Assembly (NCBI GenBank): GCA_008729055.1
Contig: SDUX01000002.1
Span: forward strand, 4,057,874-4,121,873
From: Pyropia haitanensis
Taxonomy: Eukaryota > Rhodophyta > Bangiophyceae > Bangiales > Bangiaceae
Direction of reading: 5' to 3'
DNA length: 64,000 bases
Shown here: positions 43,101-53,225 of the stretch, in pieces
Layout: every line of letters starts with the position of its first letter
Position numbering within the stretch: the stretch's first letter is position 1
The notes under the pieces: model-generated
Seen by the model: the letters and a program-made list of their open reading frames with translations, nothing else
Database searches by the model: none
What the model was told of the DNA's origin: nothing
Program-made: the position numbers and the translations under genes

Positions 43101-45131
43101 GGGGATGTCGAGCACCGGGCAGTTCACGGACGGGCGGATCGGGTTGACATCGTCCGGATCACTGCATCCCAGAGCTTGGCCATCGATGACGACGAACTCG
43201 GGGTTGGGCCCGCACGTCGGACAGCGAGCCGTCTCCGGCGGCACAGCGAAAGTGCGGATGGCGGCCGTCCCCAGCTTCACCACGTCTTGCCGCCGCAGAC
43301 GGAACGACCGCACGTCGGAAGAAAGGTGCCGCGTAGCGGCCGTGTAGGTCGACCGCGCAGAGACTAAAAAAGATACCAGCTTCTCAATGATGCCCCTGGT
43401 AAACACCAGCCACTGCCCCTTCTTGTTCTTACGTCGCAGGCTGAAGAGGGCGTCCGCATTGCCGTCGTATTCGACCACGCATCCGCACGTCTCCCGGGTA
43501 CAGGTCCAGCTCCCGACGGTCACCTGCACGCAAATCAGAGGAGGGCAGCCCACGTCCAGGACGCCATACAGCTAAAGAGAGTCGTGCACGTGTCAGAAGC
43601 TGCAAGCCTATGCTTGCAAAGAAGAGACGTTGAGGGATCGGTGCGAAAAGAGACGCGCAGACCGCAGCCGTACCTTCACGGCGGGTGCCGTCGGATGGTG
43701 AGTGCAGAGAAGGCCGGCTTCCTTCTTGATCAAATGCTCCGCGCCGCGCTTCAGGCCGCAGCTGCCACAGGCCGCTTCGACGAGCACCTCGTCCAAATCA
43801 CGTACTAGGCCCCAACGCTCCATCGACGCGCCAATGGCGCTATGAGTCGCTAGTTCGGTGGCCTTGCCGATGTCGTCGGCCGCCTTGCGCTGTTCGTAGA
43901 TGTGACACCAATCAGCCGTGCGCGCCCACACCTCTCCCTCGCGCACCTCCACATGGCAGGGGAGCATGTTACGCGCCTGCCTCTTGCTAAGCTTGCTCAC
44001 TTCCGTCTCGTGCACTCCTCGCATCGTGCTCAGCGGCAGCTGCTCTACGCCCTCGTCCTCCTCCTCGTGGGAGAGGAAGCGTGCTCGGCGACCTTGGGTG
44101 GCCGCCTTCTTCTCGTCGAGCTTTTCGGCAGCTGCTCCCGGCGGTGCCGCGCCATGCCCAGAGATGCCAAGACGCTTGCAATGCGCACGCGCTGCCAGGA
44201 CGTGCCCACATCTTGAGCGGAAGCGTCGGCACGCAGGTGCAATACAGGTCGCCGTGTTTGCAGTCGTGAAGGAGACGAGGGAGAAGACCGATCGGTAGAG
44301 CACGGTCCACACCAACGATGCCCCAAACGACACGCTGCGAGCAAACGGCGCGGGGTCGTCGCAGAGCCGCATCCGGGACCGAAACAAGTCGATGCCAACG
44401 CCCGCCGTGTCCAGGGAAGTCCGCAGAGCGCAAGAGTGGAAGCAGTCCATGCTCCGAGAGGAGGTAGACAAAAAGAGCGCGTTGTGCGTTCCAGCTAGGC
44501 AGGAGCACAGCAAGCCTCCCCGATGCGACACCCACATGATAGCGGTGTCCCGCTTGCTCGACCCAGTACGCAGCAGGATGGCGCGAGACGACGACTCATC
44601 GTGGCCAACGATGTCCGCCGAAACGGAGACAAGACGACTACGAAGAGCCTCCGACGTTGGTAAACCACAGACGCGCCGCACGCACGGCACCAACACGTCT
44701 TGGATGAGATGCTCCACCCTGATCTTCGTAGGCGGGCGACGCGTGGGAGCGGGTTGCGACACAGGGACAGGGGTGGCGGAGTCGCTGTCGTCATTGTTGA
44801 TATCAACAGCAGGTGGCCCCCCACCGCGCCTCTGCTCGCGTCGCAGCAGCCGCGCCGCTTGACGACGGCGCTGCTCGTCTTCATCTTCGCAACCAGGGTT
44901 GATCGGATCGTCGGGTTGCGGAAGCGCTGCGAGCCGCTCGGACACACCAGCGCCGACCGGACGAAACCTGGAACCGGGCGTCTCGCCTGTAACCAACACG
45001 GCTCCGATGCCGCCATCAGGTGGACGAGAGGACAGCCCAGCAACAGTGGCACGAGCCTGGCGCATTGTACCCGCAAAAGGGAAGCGCACAGGTGCCGGGA
45101 ACACAGGTCTCTCTTCGAGCTCATCGCACAT
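40138..45131 (-). pseudogene. KDZ transposase of copy 2, single-base frameshift
   Basis: Same two exons as copy 1 (45131-43674 and 43571-40138, intron 43572-43673). A run of six A in copy 1 is five A here (about 41880-41884), shifting the frame exactly in the YDVACKMD motif and splitting exon 2 into 560- and 574-residue pieces. SWIM finger, KDZ blocks and Ulp1 catalytic residues are otherwise all present. If the A-run difference is an error, this copy encodes the same protein as copy 1. Confidence 0.75.
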
Positions 45132-45239
45132 GACGCTGCCCAGTTGCGTTGCTCATGAATCAACACACCGCAGCGGCGGTCACCACACGCAACACCTGCG
45201 TCCGGCGCTGGTCCGTCGTAGCGCCGATACAACCGCTGC

Positions 45240-46640
45240 GCGCTCTTCGCAGACGCGCTTGACGACCCCAACGCGCATCACGCAGCCCCAGGCGCCCAGA
45301 GCGCAAGCGCGAAAGCCCCGACCACCAGCAGCGGGCCAGCCGCCCGCAACCCGCCCCCCCCTGCCCCCGCTCAAAACAAACCGCCCCGCTGCCGCCGTCG
45401 CCGCCGCTGCCCGCCACCCGAGCGGCGCAGACGCGCTCGACGACCCCAGCGCGCACCACGCAGCCCCAGGCGCCCAGAGCGCAGGCGGGAAAGCCCCGAC
45501 CACCAGCAGCGGGCCAGCCGCCCGCGACCCGCCCCCCCCTGCCCCCGGTCAAAAAGAACCACCCCGCTGCCGCCGTCGCCGCCGCCGCCCGCCACCCGAG
45601 CGGCGCAGACGCGCTCGACGACCCCAGCGCGCACCACGCAGCCCCAGGCGCCCGGAGCGCAGGCGGGAAAGCCCCGACCACCAGCAGCGGGCCAGCCGCC
45701 CGCGACCCGCCCCCCCTGCCCCCGGTCAAAAAGAACCACCCCGCTGCCGCCGTCGCCGCCGCCGCCCGCCACCCGAGCGGCGCAGACGCGCTCGACGACC
45801 CCAGCGCGCACCACGCAGCCCCAGGCGCCCAGATCGCAAGCGCGAAAGCCCCGACCGCCAGCAGCGGGCCGGCCGCCTGCAACCCGCCCCCCCTGCCCCC
45901 GGTCAAAAACAAACCGCCCCGCTGCCGCCGTCGCCGCCGCTGCCCGCCACCCGAGCGGCGCAGACGCGCTCGACGACCCCAGCGCGCACCACGCAGCCCC
46001 AGGCGCCCGGAGCGCAGGCGGGAAAGCCCCGACCACCAGCAGCGGGCCAGCCGCCCGCGACCCGCCCCCCCCTGCCCCCGGTCAAAAAGAACCACCCCGC
46101 TGCCGCCGTCGCCGCCGCCGCCCGCCACCCGAGCGGCGCAGACGCGCTCGACGACCCCAGCGCGCACCACGCAGCCCCAGGCGCCCAGATCGCAAGCGCG
46201 AAAGCCCCGACCGCCAGCAGCGGGCCGGCCGCCTGCAACCCGCCCCCCCCTGCCCCGGTCAAAAACAAACCGCCCCGCTGCCGCCGTCGCCGCCGCCGCC
46301 CGCCACCCGAGCGGCGCAGACGCGCTCGACGACCCCAGCGCGCACCACGCAGCCCCAGGCGCCCGGAGCGCAGGCGGGAAAGCCCCGACCACCAGCAGCG
46401 GGCCAGCCGCCCGCGACCCGCCCCCCCCTGCCCCCGGTCAAAAAGAACCACCCCGCTGCCGCCGTCGCCGCCGCCGCCCGCCACCCGAGCGGCGCAGACG
46501 CGCTCGACGACCCCAGCGCGCACCACGCAGCCCCAGGCGCCCAGAGCGCGAGCGGGAAAGCCCCGACAACCAGCAGCGCGCCAGCCGCCCGGAACGCGCC
46601 CCCCCCTGCGCCCGCTCCCAAATAATCCGCGCCGCCGTCG
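45240..46640. repeat. Subterminal 178-bp tandem repeat, seven units (copy 2)
   Basis: Unit starts at about 45301, 45479, 45657, 45834, 46012, 46190 and 46368, and a diverged eighth at 46546; spacing is 178 bp except one of 177. Units fall into two alternating subtypes: those with GCGCAGGCGGGAAAG and those with TCGCAAGCGCGAAAG. The alternation suggests growth by duplication of a two-unit block. Long frames through the array are not counted as genes because 178 is not a multiple of three. Confidence 0.9.
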
Positions 46641-47047
46641 CCGTCGTCGTGTCGGCACGTGGGGTGGGAGACACCGTGGAAACCTGGCGGCTTCAAGCAG
46701 GGATCGTGGGCTGCCAGAGGCGCCGCGAGTCCCTGGTGAGCCCCGTCCGCAGCGAGCAGCACATCGACCGCCCCCGGATGGGACGTGACGGCGGGCGGGG
46801 GACGGTGACGGCGGTCGGCAGGACGACAGGTGGCCACGACGCCGATCGCATCTGGTGTTCGGGCCAGGGCCCGGGTACCGTGTCTGACACATGTCTGTCT
46901 GTTTGACACGCAGTGTCAGCGACTTCGGTGTCTCATTGACGCTCGTTTGGAGGCGTTTGGACGGTGTCTGGGGCTCATTGTCTGGTGACGGCCCTAGCGG
47001 CCGTGAAGCAGACCTAGCTCATCTGATTGGTCCAAGAGAGTTCACGC

Positions 47048-47099
47048 CAGGGTTCACATAAATTTGCGTGTGATACCTGTTGCACCCGATTCCTTTACG
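47048..47099. repeat. Right terminal inverted repeat, copy 2
   Basis: CAGGGTTCACA (47048-47058), CGTGTGATACCTG (ending 47079), nine bases, then ATTCCT. This is the reverse complement of the left end of copy 1 at matching spacing. CATAAATTTGCGTG inside it may serve as a TATA-like element. Confidence 0.6.
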
Positions 47100-47108
47100 G
47101 GGTTCGGC
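47100..47108. repeat. Putative target-site duplication right of transposon copy 2
   Basis: GGGTTCGGC, identical to 1369-1377 left of copy 1. Both lie eleven bases outside the last base of the GGAAT/ATTCC motif, counting on their own side. Confidence 0.5.
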
Positions 47109-47792
47109 CGATGACCGCAGCGACGGTGGCTGTGTTTGAAGGACAACTGGCGCTACGTGGCACGCACTGCCCGCTCTTTGATAGGAATCACGTGCACTGG
47201 TCCGAGGGTGGAGCTCTCGGTGGCTACAATCAGCTGTGCTCTACGTACGCGACGTGAGAGTACGACCCGTCAACGTCCCTTCCGCTCAGGGAACACCTGC
47301 GACATCCGTGACCTCATCGTCCTCGCTGGCACACCCTGGTCTCGCAGGCCGCGCGGGGGGGGCTCAGGTGCCATGCACTCGGCACTTGAGCCAGCGTGGG
47401 TCCTTGCACGCAAACCTGAGAGCTTACACTAACTGTAGTCGTCTTCACCTGAAAGATCCATAGACCATGAGTCAGACTTGACGTACTTGTTTTTCTCAAA
47501 GACCAAGAAATACGATTGCCAAGGAGGGGCGCCCATCTGGCGCCGTCTTCGAGCGCGCGTCGTGGGCGGGCCCGCGACAACCACTTCGCGCCTGTGGCCG
47601 AGGCGTCGCACGCTTCCGTCTCTACCCCGCTCGCCCTCACCATAGCCGCATTCACCACCACCTTTACTTCACACGTCCCTACGTTTTCTCTTCTTCTCTG
47701 GTCTGTCTGCTGCATGTGGTCCACACCTCTGCTCCCGCCTGGTTCATGCACCTCTCCCGTGCGGCTCGTACCGCTTCTGCCTGGGTTCTGTC
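47109..47792. other. Region upstream of the CstF-77 gene
   Basis: About 680 bp with no recognised gene. Presumably contains the CstF-77 promoter. A pyrimidine-rich stretch lies at 47640-47710. Confidence 0.4.
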
Positions 47793-50700
47793 ATGGATAA
47801 GTTCCCCCCCCATCAGGGTGGGATGTAGATGCCTGGTCCCTGTACGCCGCCCAGGCAACTTCTCAACCACCGGCGGTGGCGGTGGCCATGTTGAACGCGG
47901 TCGTAGAGGCCTTCCCCACCGCAGGCAACAAGTGGCGTGCGCTCGCGGACGCGACCGACCGGCTTGGCGACAAGGCCGCCACCACCCGCGTGTACGAGCG
48001 TGGGGTCGTCACCGCCCGAGCATCCGTGGACTTATGGCGGGCCTACACTGCGCATGCGGCGGTGGAGCTGCCTCACGCGGCCGCGACGGCGGTCTTTGAG
48101 GCGGCCGTTCACGCGGTGGGCCTGGATCCCGGGGCCCACCCGCTGTGGGTTGCGTTTATTGACCACGTGCGTGCGGCTCCGGCACTCAGCTCGGTGGCGG
48201 ATAGTCACAAGCGGGACGCCCTGCGGCGGGCCTTTCAGCGGGCGGTGCGGGCGCCGGTGGCGCACCTGGACATGTTGTGGCGGGACTACGAGACGTTTGA
48301 GCTGTCGTCCACGACGAACAAGGACCTGGCCCGTGGTATCCTCGGCGAAATCACCCCCGCCCACGTGGCCGCCCGTGCGGAACACCGCGCGCGGGTGGCG
48401 CGGCGCAAGACCGTGGCCAGCGCCTATGGCGGCAACATGACCAGCGGGGCGGCAGAGTTGTCCCCCCCGGCGGTTGGCGCTCGGCCAGAAGACGTGGAGC
48501 GGGCCCGCGCGTGGCGCCGCTACATTGCGTCGGAGGCGCGCAACCCGCACGGCCTCGAGGCCGCGGACCTGGTGGAGCGAGTCGTGGCCGCGTACGAGGC
48601 CGCCCTTGGCGCCATGTACCGCTCCGCCGTGCTGTGGCTCGATGCCATTGACTACATGGCGACGACGGCCAAGGACCGGGGCCGGGCCATCAAGATGTTA
48701 GACAGAAGTATTAAACCGCGCGCCGTACCCAACACCCATCTTGGACCGACAGACGCGTGGTCCGCTTTGAGGGGGGGCGACGTGGGGGGGCTGGCGGCTG
48801 GCGGATGGCTTGCGCCGGGTGGGGTCACGCAGCCGCATCCTGGACGCATGGCGGAGCACGAACTGTCCGCCTGTCCGTCTTGCGTAGGTCTTCCCGTGTA
48901 GCTGCAGCGCGGCGTTTTCGTCCGTGCGACAGAGTTGCTGACTTGTCATGTGGTGGTGTGGTCGAGTCGCGTCGCTGGCTGGTGGGTTTGTCTTTGGGCC
49001 CCTTCCTTTGGTTTGCCGCATGTCTTCCGATGCATTCGTGGACTCGCTCTGTCGCGCTGTTTTCTATCGCCACCGTGTTTTTTCCTCTCCTCATTCTTGC
49101 AGGTCTATTGGCCCTTCCTGACTGTGTGGCGCTGCATCTGGCTCGGGCGGAGCAGTCGGAGCTTGCAGGAGACATGGATGGCGCCCGTGCTGCGTTTGAG
49201 AACCTGGTGACTACTGCCCCGTCGGCGCTGGCCTACGTCCATTTTATGCGATTTGTCCGGCGTGTGGATGGTGCCGCGGCAGCACGCAAAGCGTTTACTC
49301 GGTGTCGCAAGGACCCAGCGGTCACTCCTGATACTGCTCACATCACGTACATTGCGGCTGCCCACATTGAGTACTTTTTGAACAAGGAGAGCCGCATCGC
49401 GCGCAACGTGTTTGAGCTGGGTGCGTTTCTGGCCTGGACATCCTATTGCCGCTTCTGCATGGTTGCTGTGTTGCTGGTTGGCGGGTCGAGGGTCGTTCGG
49501 TGCTTGCGGTGGGTGTGGGTGTTTATTTCCGTCACTCCATCCTGCTTCTGTCGACCTCTGCCCTCGCCAAGTGATGTTCACGTACAAGCCGATTCTGTCA
49601 CGTGTGTGTGGGATGGGGGGGCGTGCTCGTCTGGGCCCGTTTTTTCTCTCCAGTGGATTACTGTTACATCTTGTTGTGTTTTGCACCCACTGGACCATTG
49701 CACTGGCTCGGCGCCCAGCTGCTGGCCATCTCCCTGCGCAGTTGATACGGGAACTATTGCTGGCATTCTCTCTTGTCAGTCCACGTGCGCGCCTCGAGGA
49801 GTGCCTGTCCTCTGCTACGTGAATTCTTGATGTGTTGTATTGACGTCGACGCCTCCTCACGCGCTCTGTGCTCTCGTGTCCTGCTCTTTGGTTGTGATTG
49901 CCATACTCTTTTCTTGCGTGTTTTGCTATACTGTGCGGGACCGCGCCTCTCGTTTTCGTTGCTAACCACTGGTGTGCGCTTCTCCCGTTTCTTTGATTGC
50001 CTCGACTGTGTGTCTGGCGTGTGTACTCTGGCGTACCTGTCGTGGGTATTGACTTTGGCGTGTGGCGTGTTTGTGTAGGCCTGAAGAAGTTTCCGGAGTG
50101 CGTCGACTTCGCGCTGGAGTATATTGACTTCCTGTGGAACCAGAACGACAGCGAGTATCTCAAGGTCACGTTTGAGCGCATCCTCAAAACACTCCCTGCA
50201 CAGGTGCGTTCCTGCGCGTCTGACATGGTGTGGCGGTTCTTGCGTGCGCCGTTTTCTGTTCTGGCTGCAGTCTGTGTGTTGTGCTTGCCACGCTGGGCTT
50301 GGAGCTTTGGCGCCGCTGCGCTACATGCTTCTTGGGCGTGAAGACTGACTGTCGCGTCCCCCTGGCTGTTGTTCGCTTCCTGCTCTTTTGCCTCTATCCA
50401 CCACCTCTTACCGCGCAACTTCTTCTCAGGACGAGTCCACCCGGCGCGTGTGGGACCGCTATGTCCAGTACTACGTGCTCTTTGGCGACGCCGCCGCCGT
50501 GCAGGCGGTAGAACAGCAGCGCGATGCGGCGTTTGCAGAGGACGCGGTGGCGGTGGCCGCCCTCGGCAGCGCCCCCGCCAGTGCCTCTGACCGTGGCGGC
50601 CGGAGTGGCCGCGGCGGCGGCGGCGGCCGTGGCGGCGGCGGCCGCAACTCGGTGGCCAACAAGCCGCTGGTCGTGCCACCACCCGCCGCGGAGCCGCTGC

Positions 50701-51447
50701 TCGCGCGTACCGCGTTTTGTGGGCTGCTCGCGCTGGACCCGCCGACGCTCGCCTTCACCGCCGCCGTCGCGGGCCACGGTAGCGGCCTGTCGGGCGCGGC
50801 GGGCGGCGGCGGCGGCCGGCTCTCCTCCCGCCCGGGGCTGTCCAACGGGCGCGGGGGGGGGACGGCGGCGCCGACGGCCCGCTCCACGGCGGCGGCCGTG
50901 GCGGTGACGGCGGCGGCGGCGGCGGGGGGGGCGGCGGCTCGCGCTCCCGTTCCACTCGGTCGCCTGTCCGCGACGGCGGCGACGGCGGTGGCGGCGGCCG
51001 CGGCGGCGACCGGGACCGGGACCGGGACCGGGACCGGGACCGGGACCGGGACCGGGACCGCGGTGGCGGGCGTGGCGGGGAGGGCCTCGAGGCGGCGCTC
51101 CACCGGCTCGCCGCGGGCGTCGGCCCCGTCTCGCGGCTGCTGCAGCTGCCCGAGGTGGACGTGCTGATGGGGATGGTCACCCGCACGCCGTCCCGGCTGG
51201 ACGACACGCCCGCGGGGTCGCGGCTGGCGCTGCGGCCCGCCGAGGAGGGCGCCAACGGGTCGGACGGGCGGGGCAAGCGGCCGCTTGGCGGCGGCGGCGG
51301 CGGCGACGGGTTTGCCGACGGGGGGCCCGCCCACAAGCGGCGAGTGGTGGACGGTGGAGGGGGGGGGGGGGGGGGGGGGGGGCACCGCCACCCGCGTCGG
51401 ACATCTTTCGGGCGCGGCAGGCGCTCAAGCAAAGCCGCACGCGGTAG
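47793..51447 (+). CDS. CSTF3: Cleavage stimulation factor subunit 3 (CstF-77/RNA14), four exons
   Basis: Exons 47793-48707, 49103-49420, 50079-50203 and 50430-51447; introns of 395, 658 and 226 bp, all GT-AG, phases 1, 1 and 0. The HAT-repeat/Suf protein aligns throughout with known CstF-77: WDVDAWSLYAAQ at the start, VDLWRAYTAHA, LDMLWRDYETFEL, AWRRYIASEARNP, the joined DRS-LLALPDCVALHLARAE, HIEYFLNKESRIARNVFELG-LKKFPECVDFA, VTFERILKTLPAQ-DESTRRVWDRYVQYY. The last exon has Gly/Arg- and Arg-Asp-rich linkers, then VSRLLQLPEVDVLMGM and the terminal SDIFRARQALKQSRTR. CstF-77 scaffolds the pre-mRNA 3'-end cleavage complex in the nucleus. Three homopolymers shift the frame: C8 at 47804-47811, G9 at 50853-50861 and G24 at 51359-51382. 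Residues on both sides are conserved, so the gene is probably intact and the sequence at fault. Confidence 0.88.
51008..51061. repeat. GACCGG hexamer repeat in the CstF-77 last exon
   Basis: Eight GACCGG units and a final GACCGC, encoding nine Asp-Arg dipeptides in the reading frame that leads to the conserved C-terminus. In the alternative frame it would encode Gly-Thr. Confidence 0.9.
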
Positions 51448-52097
51448 GCGCGGGTGGCGGCGGGCCCTCCCCCCCTCTTCTCTCTTGCTCTTTTGTTGTG
51501 TTCTCCTCTCGTCTTTTTTTTTTCCTCGTTTTTTCTTCGTTTCTTTTGCGCTCTGTATGCCTGCGTGCGATGGACTCTGCCGATGCCTCTGCATACCCTA
51601 CGTACGGTCCGACGCACCGGCGCTCCTCGCGGCGAGTCACCGCGCCCCACGTACGGCTCTGTACAGCAGCACCGCCGAGCCCCCCGTACGCCCCTGTACA
51701 ACGCCACCGCCGCCGCGCCCCCCGCACGCTTCTCTGTCCGCTCGATGGTGTCTGCTGTCGACGGCCCCCCGAGCAGTACGGCGGATCTGCGCGTTGCAAG
51801 TGGCCAGCCAACGCCGCTCCCGAGTGCCCCACACGCCCTTTGCACGCACACCCCCCTTCAGCGCGCGCCCGGGCCATTGGATCCCCGCCTCGCGCCCGCC
51901 GCCTCTGCACCGCCTCTGCCCCCTCTTCCAACGCGGTCTCGGCATCGCGCTGCCGCCACGACGCCCGCACGGCGCCCGTCCTCGCCCGTGGTCAGCGGCG
52001 CCTTCCCCCCCCCCTCGCGACGCTCTTGCCGCCATCTACGCTCCCCCTCCCTGCCCCCCCTCTCCCCCTTCCCTCGTTCCCGTCTGCCGTCATCACC
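51448..52097. other. Intergenic region between CstF-77 and DUF3611 genes
   Basis: 650 bp with a long T-rich pyrimidine run (51480-51545) and C-rich sequence before the next start. No gene seen. Likely 3' UTR of the first gene and promoter of the second. Confidence 0.4.
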
Positions 52098-53225
52098 ATG
52101 GCGTTTGTGGGCGGCTCGCCCCTCCCGCCGGCCTTCCTCGGCGTGACCGCCACCACCACCACCGCCACCGCCGCCACCGCCGCCGGCCGCGCCGGCCGGT
52201 GCTGCTGGGTGGCCCCCCGTCCCGTCACAGCCCCCGTCGCCGGCGGCCGCCGCGGCCGGCTGCCCGTCATTGCCCGGCCTGCGCCGGTTAGGCGTCGCGA
52301 CCGCGGCGCGCCCCGCGCCGCCGCGGCCGGCGGCGGCGGCGGCGGCACGGAGGAGCTCTACCCCGAGCCAGAGCCGTACGTGCGGCCACCGCCGACGGTT
52401 CCGGGCCGGGAGGCTGGCGCGCCGGCGGCGGGGCGGGCGGGGGGTGCGTCGGCCGCCCCGGCGGGCGCCGACCGGTGGACATCGTCGTCGTCGTCGTCGT
52501 CGTCCGCACCGGCGCAGCCGCCGTCGTCGGCTCCGTACGTGGTGCCGCCGGGTGGCACGCCCGGCTACGGGTCCGCCCCCGCCTCGACCGACGAGGCAGC
52601 GGCGGTGGCGGCGGGCCCGACGTTTGACACGGCGTCGGCGGCGGCATCGCTGTGGCGGTTTGGCTGGATTGCGTGGTGGTCCCAGTTTGTGCTGACCACC
52701 ATCGCGGCGGTGATCCTCGTCTTCTCCTTTGCCTTCCCCGGCGTCATCGTCGCGACGTCCGCGTCCAAGCTGGGCACCCTCCTCGCCGCGGTCGGCGTCG
52801 CGACCGGCCTCGTCTCCAACGTGTGGACGTACGGCTACACGCGGCTGTCGCTGTCGCTCGGCCGCGCCGGCGCGGACGCGGCGGCGGCCAAGGCGAAATC
52901 CGCCGCCGCGACCGCGGCGGGCATCCGCAACCGGCTGCGGGTGGGGGTGGGCCTCGCGCTCGCCGGCCTCGGCGTCAGCCTCCTCGGTGTGCAGGCGATT
53001 GTGGGGACGCTCCTCGCGCGGCTGCTGTCGTCGGGCCTGGGTGAGGCGTACGGCACGGCGGGGGGGATTGGCCGCGTGCCGGGGGGGGTCCAGCCGGTGG
53101 ACATCCTCGTCGTGCAGGCTGCGGCCAACGGGATGCTCGGGCTGCTGTGCGCGCTGGTCGTGAGCTTGTGGCTGGGCACGCGGGTGAACAAGTGGGCGGC
53201 AGGGATTGGCGGCAAGGCCAAGTGA
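52098..53225 (+). CDS. DUF3611 plastid membrane protein
   Basis: 375 residues from ATG 52098 (MAFVGGSPLPPAFLGVTA; context ATCACC-ATG-G) to TGA 53223-53225. Residues 1 to about 170 are a leader and Pro/Ser/Ala linker with Arg and no early acidic residues, as expected of a plastid transit peptide. Residues about 174-370 match DUF3611, a family of cyanobacteria and plastid-bearing eukaryotes: LWRFGWIAWWSQFVLTTIAA, SNVWTYGYTRLSLSL, RVGVGLALAGLGVSLLGVQA, VDILVVQAAANGMLGLLCAL, WLGTRVNKW. Four hydrophobic segments are apparent. The function of the family is not established; an inner-envelope or thylakoid location is inferred. Single intact exon. Presence supports a photosynthetic host. Confidence 0.82.
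   Translation: MAFVGGSPLPPAFLGVTATTTTATAATAAGRAGRCCWVAPRPVTAPVAGGRRGRLPVIARPAPVRRRDRGAPRAAAAGGGGGGTEELYPEPEPYVRPPPTVPGREAGAPAAGRAGGASAAPAGADRWTSSSSSSSSAPAQPPSSAPYVVPPGGTPGYGSAPASTDEAAAVAAGPTFDTASAAASLWRFGWIAWWSQFVLTTIAAVILVFSFAFPGVIVATSASKLGTLLAAVGVATGLVSNVWTYGYTRLSLSLGRAGADAAAAKAKSAAATAAGIRNRLRVGVGLALAGLGVSLLGVQAIVGTLLARLLSSGLGEAYGTAGGIGRVPGGVQPVDILVVQAAANGMLGLLCALVVSLWLGTRVNKWAAGIGGKAK

Larger units (their letters stand above)
33779..47099. mobile_element. KDZ-superfamily DNA transposon, copy 2 (left end in gap)
   Basis: Corresponds to copy 1 from about 2964 to its right end, in the same orientation, with gene order ORF1, helicase, middle region, transposase, 178-bp array, right inverted repeat. 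In the stretches compared, differences are mainly one-base gains or losses; they are dense across the helicase (35.8-37.9 kb). Around the right end there are also substitutions. The 178-bp array is longer here (seven units). Near-identity indicates very recent transposition, recombination or an assembly duplication. Confidence 0.75.

Noticed and set aside
44899..46788. 629-residue plus-strand ORF and 410/329-residue minus-strand ORFs over the 178-bp array
   Set aside because: They arise from the repeat; the unit length is not a multiple of three, so successive units are read in different frames.
49105..50682. 525-residue minus-strand ORF
   Set aside because: It is antisense to CstF-77 exons 2 to 4, whose plus-strand reading matches a known family across splice sites.
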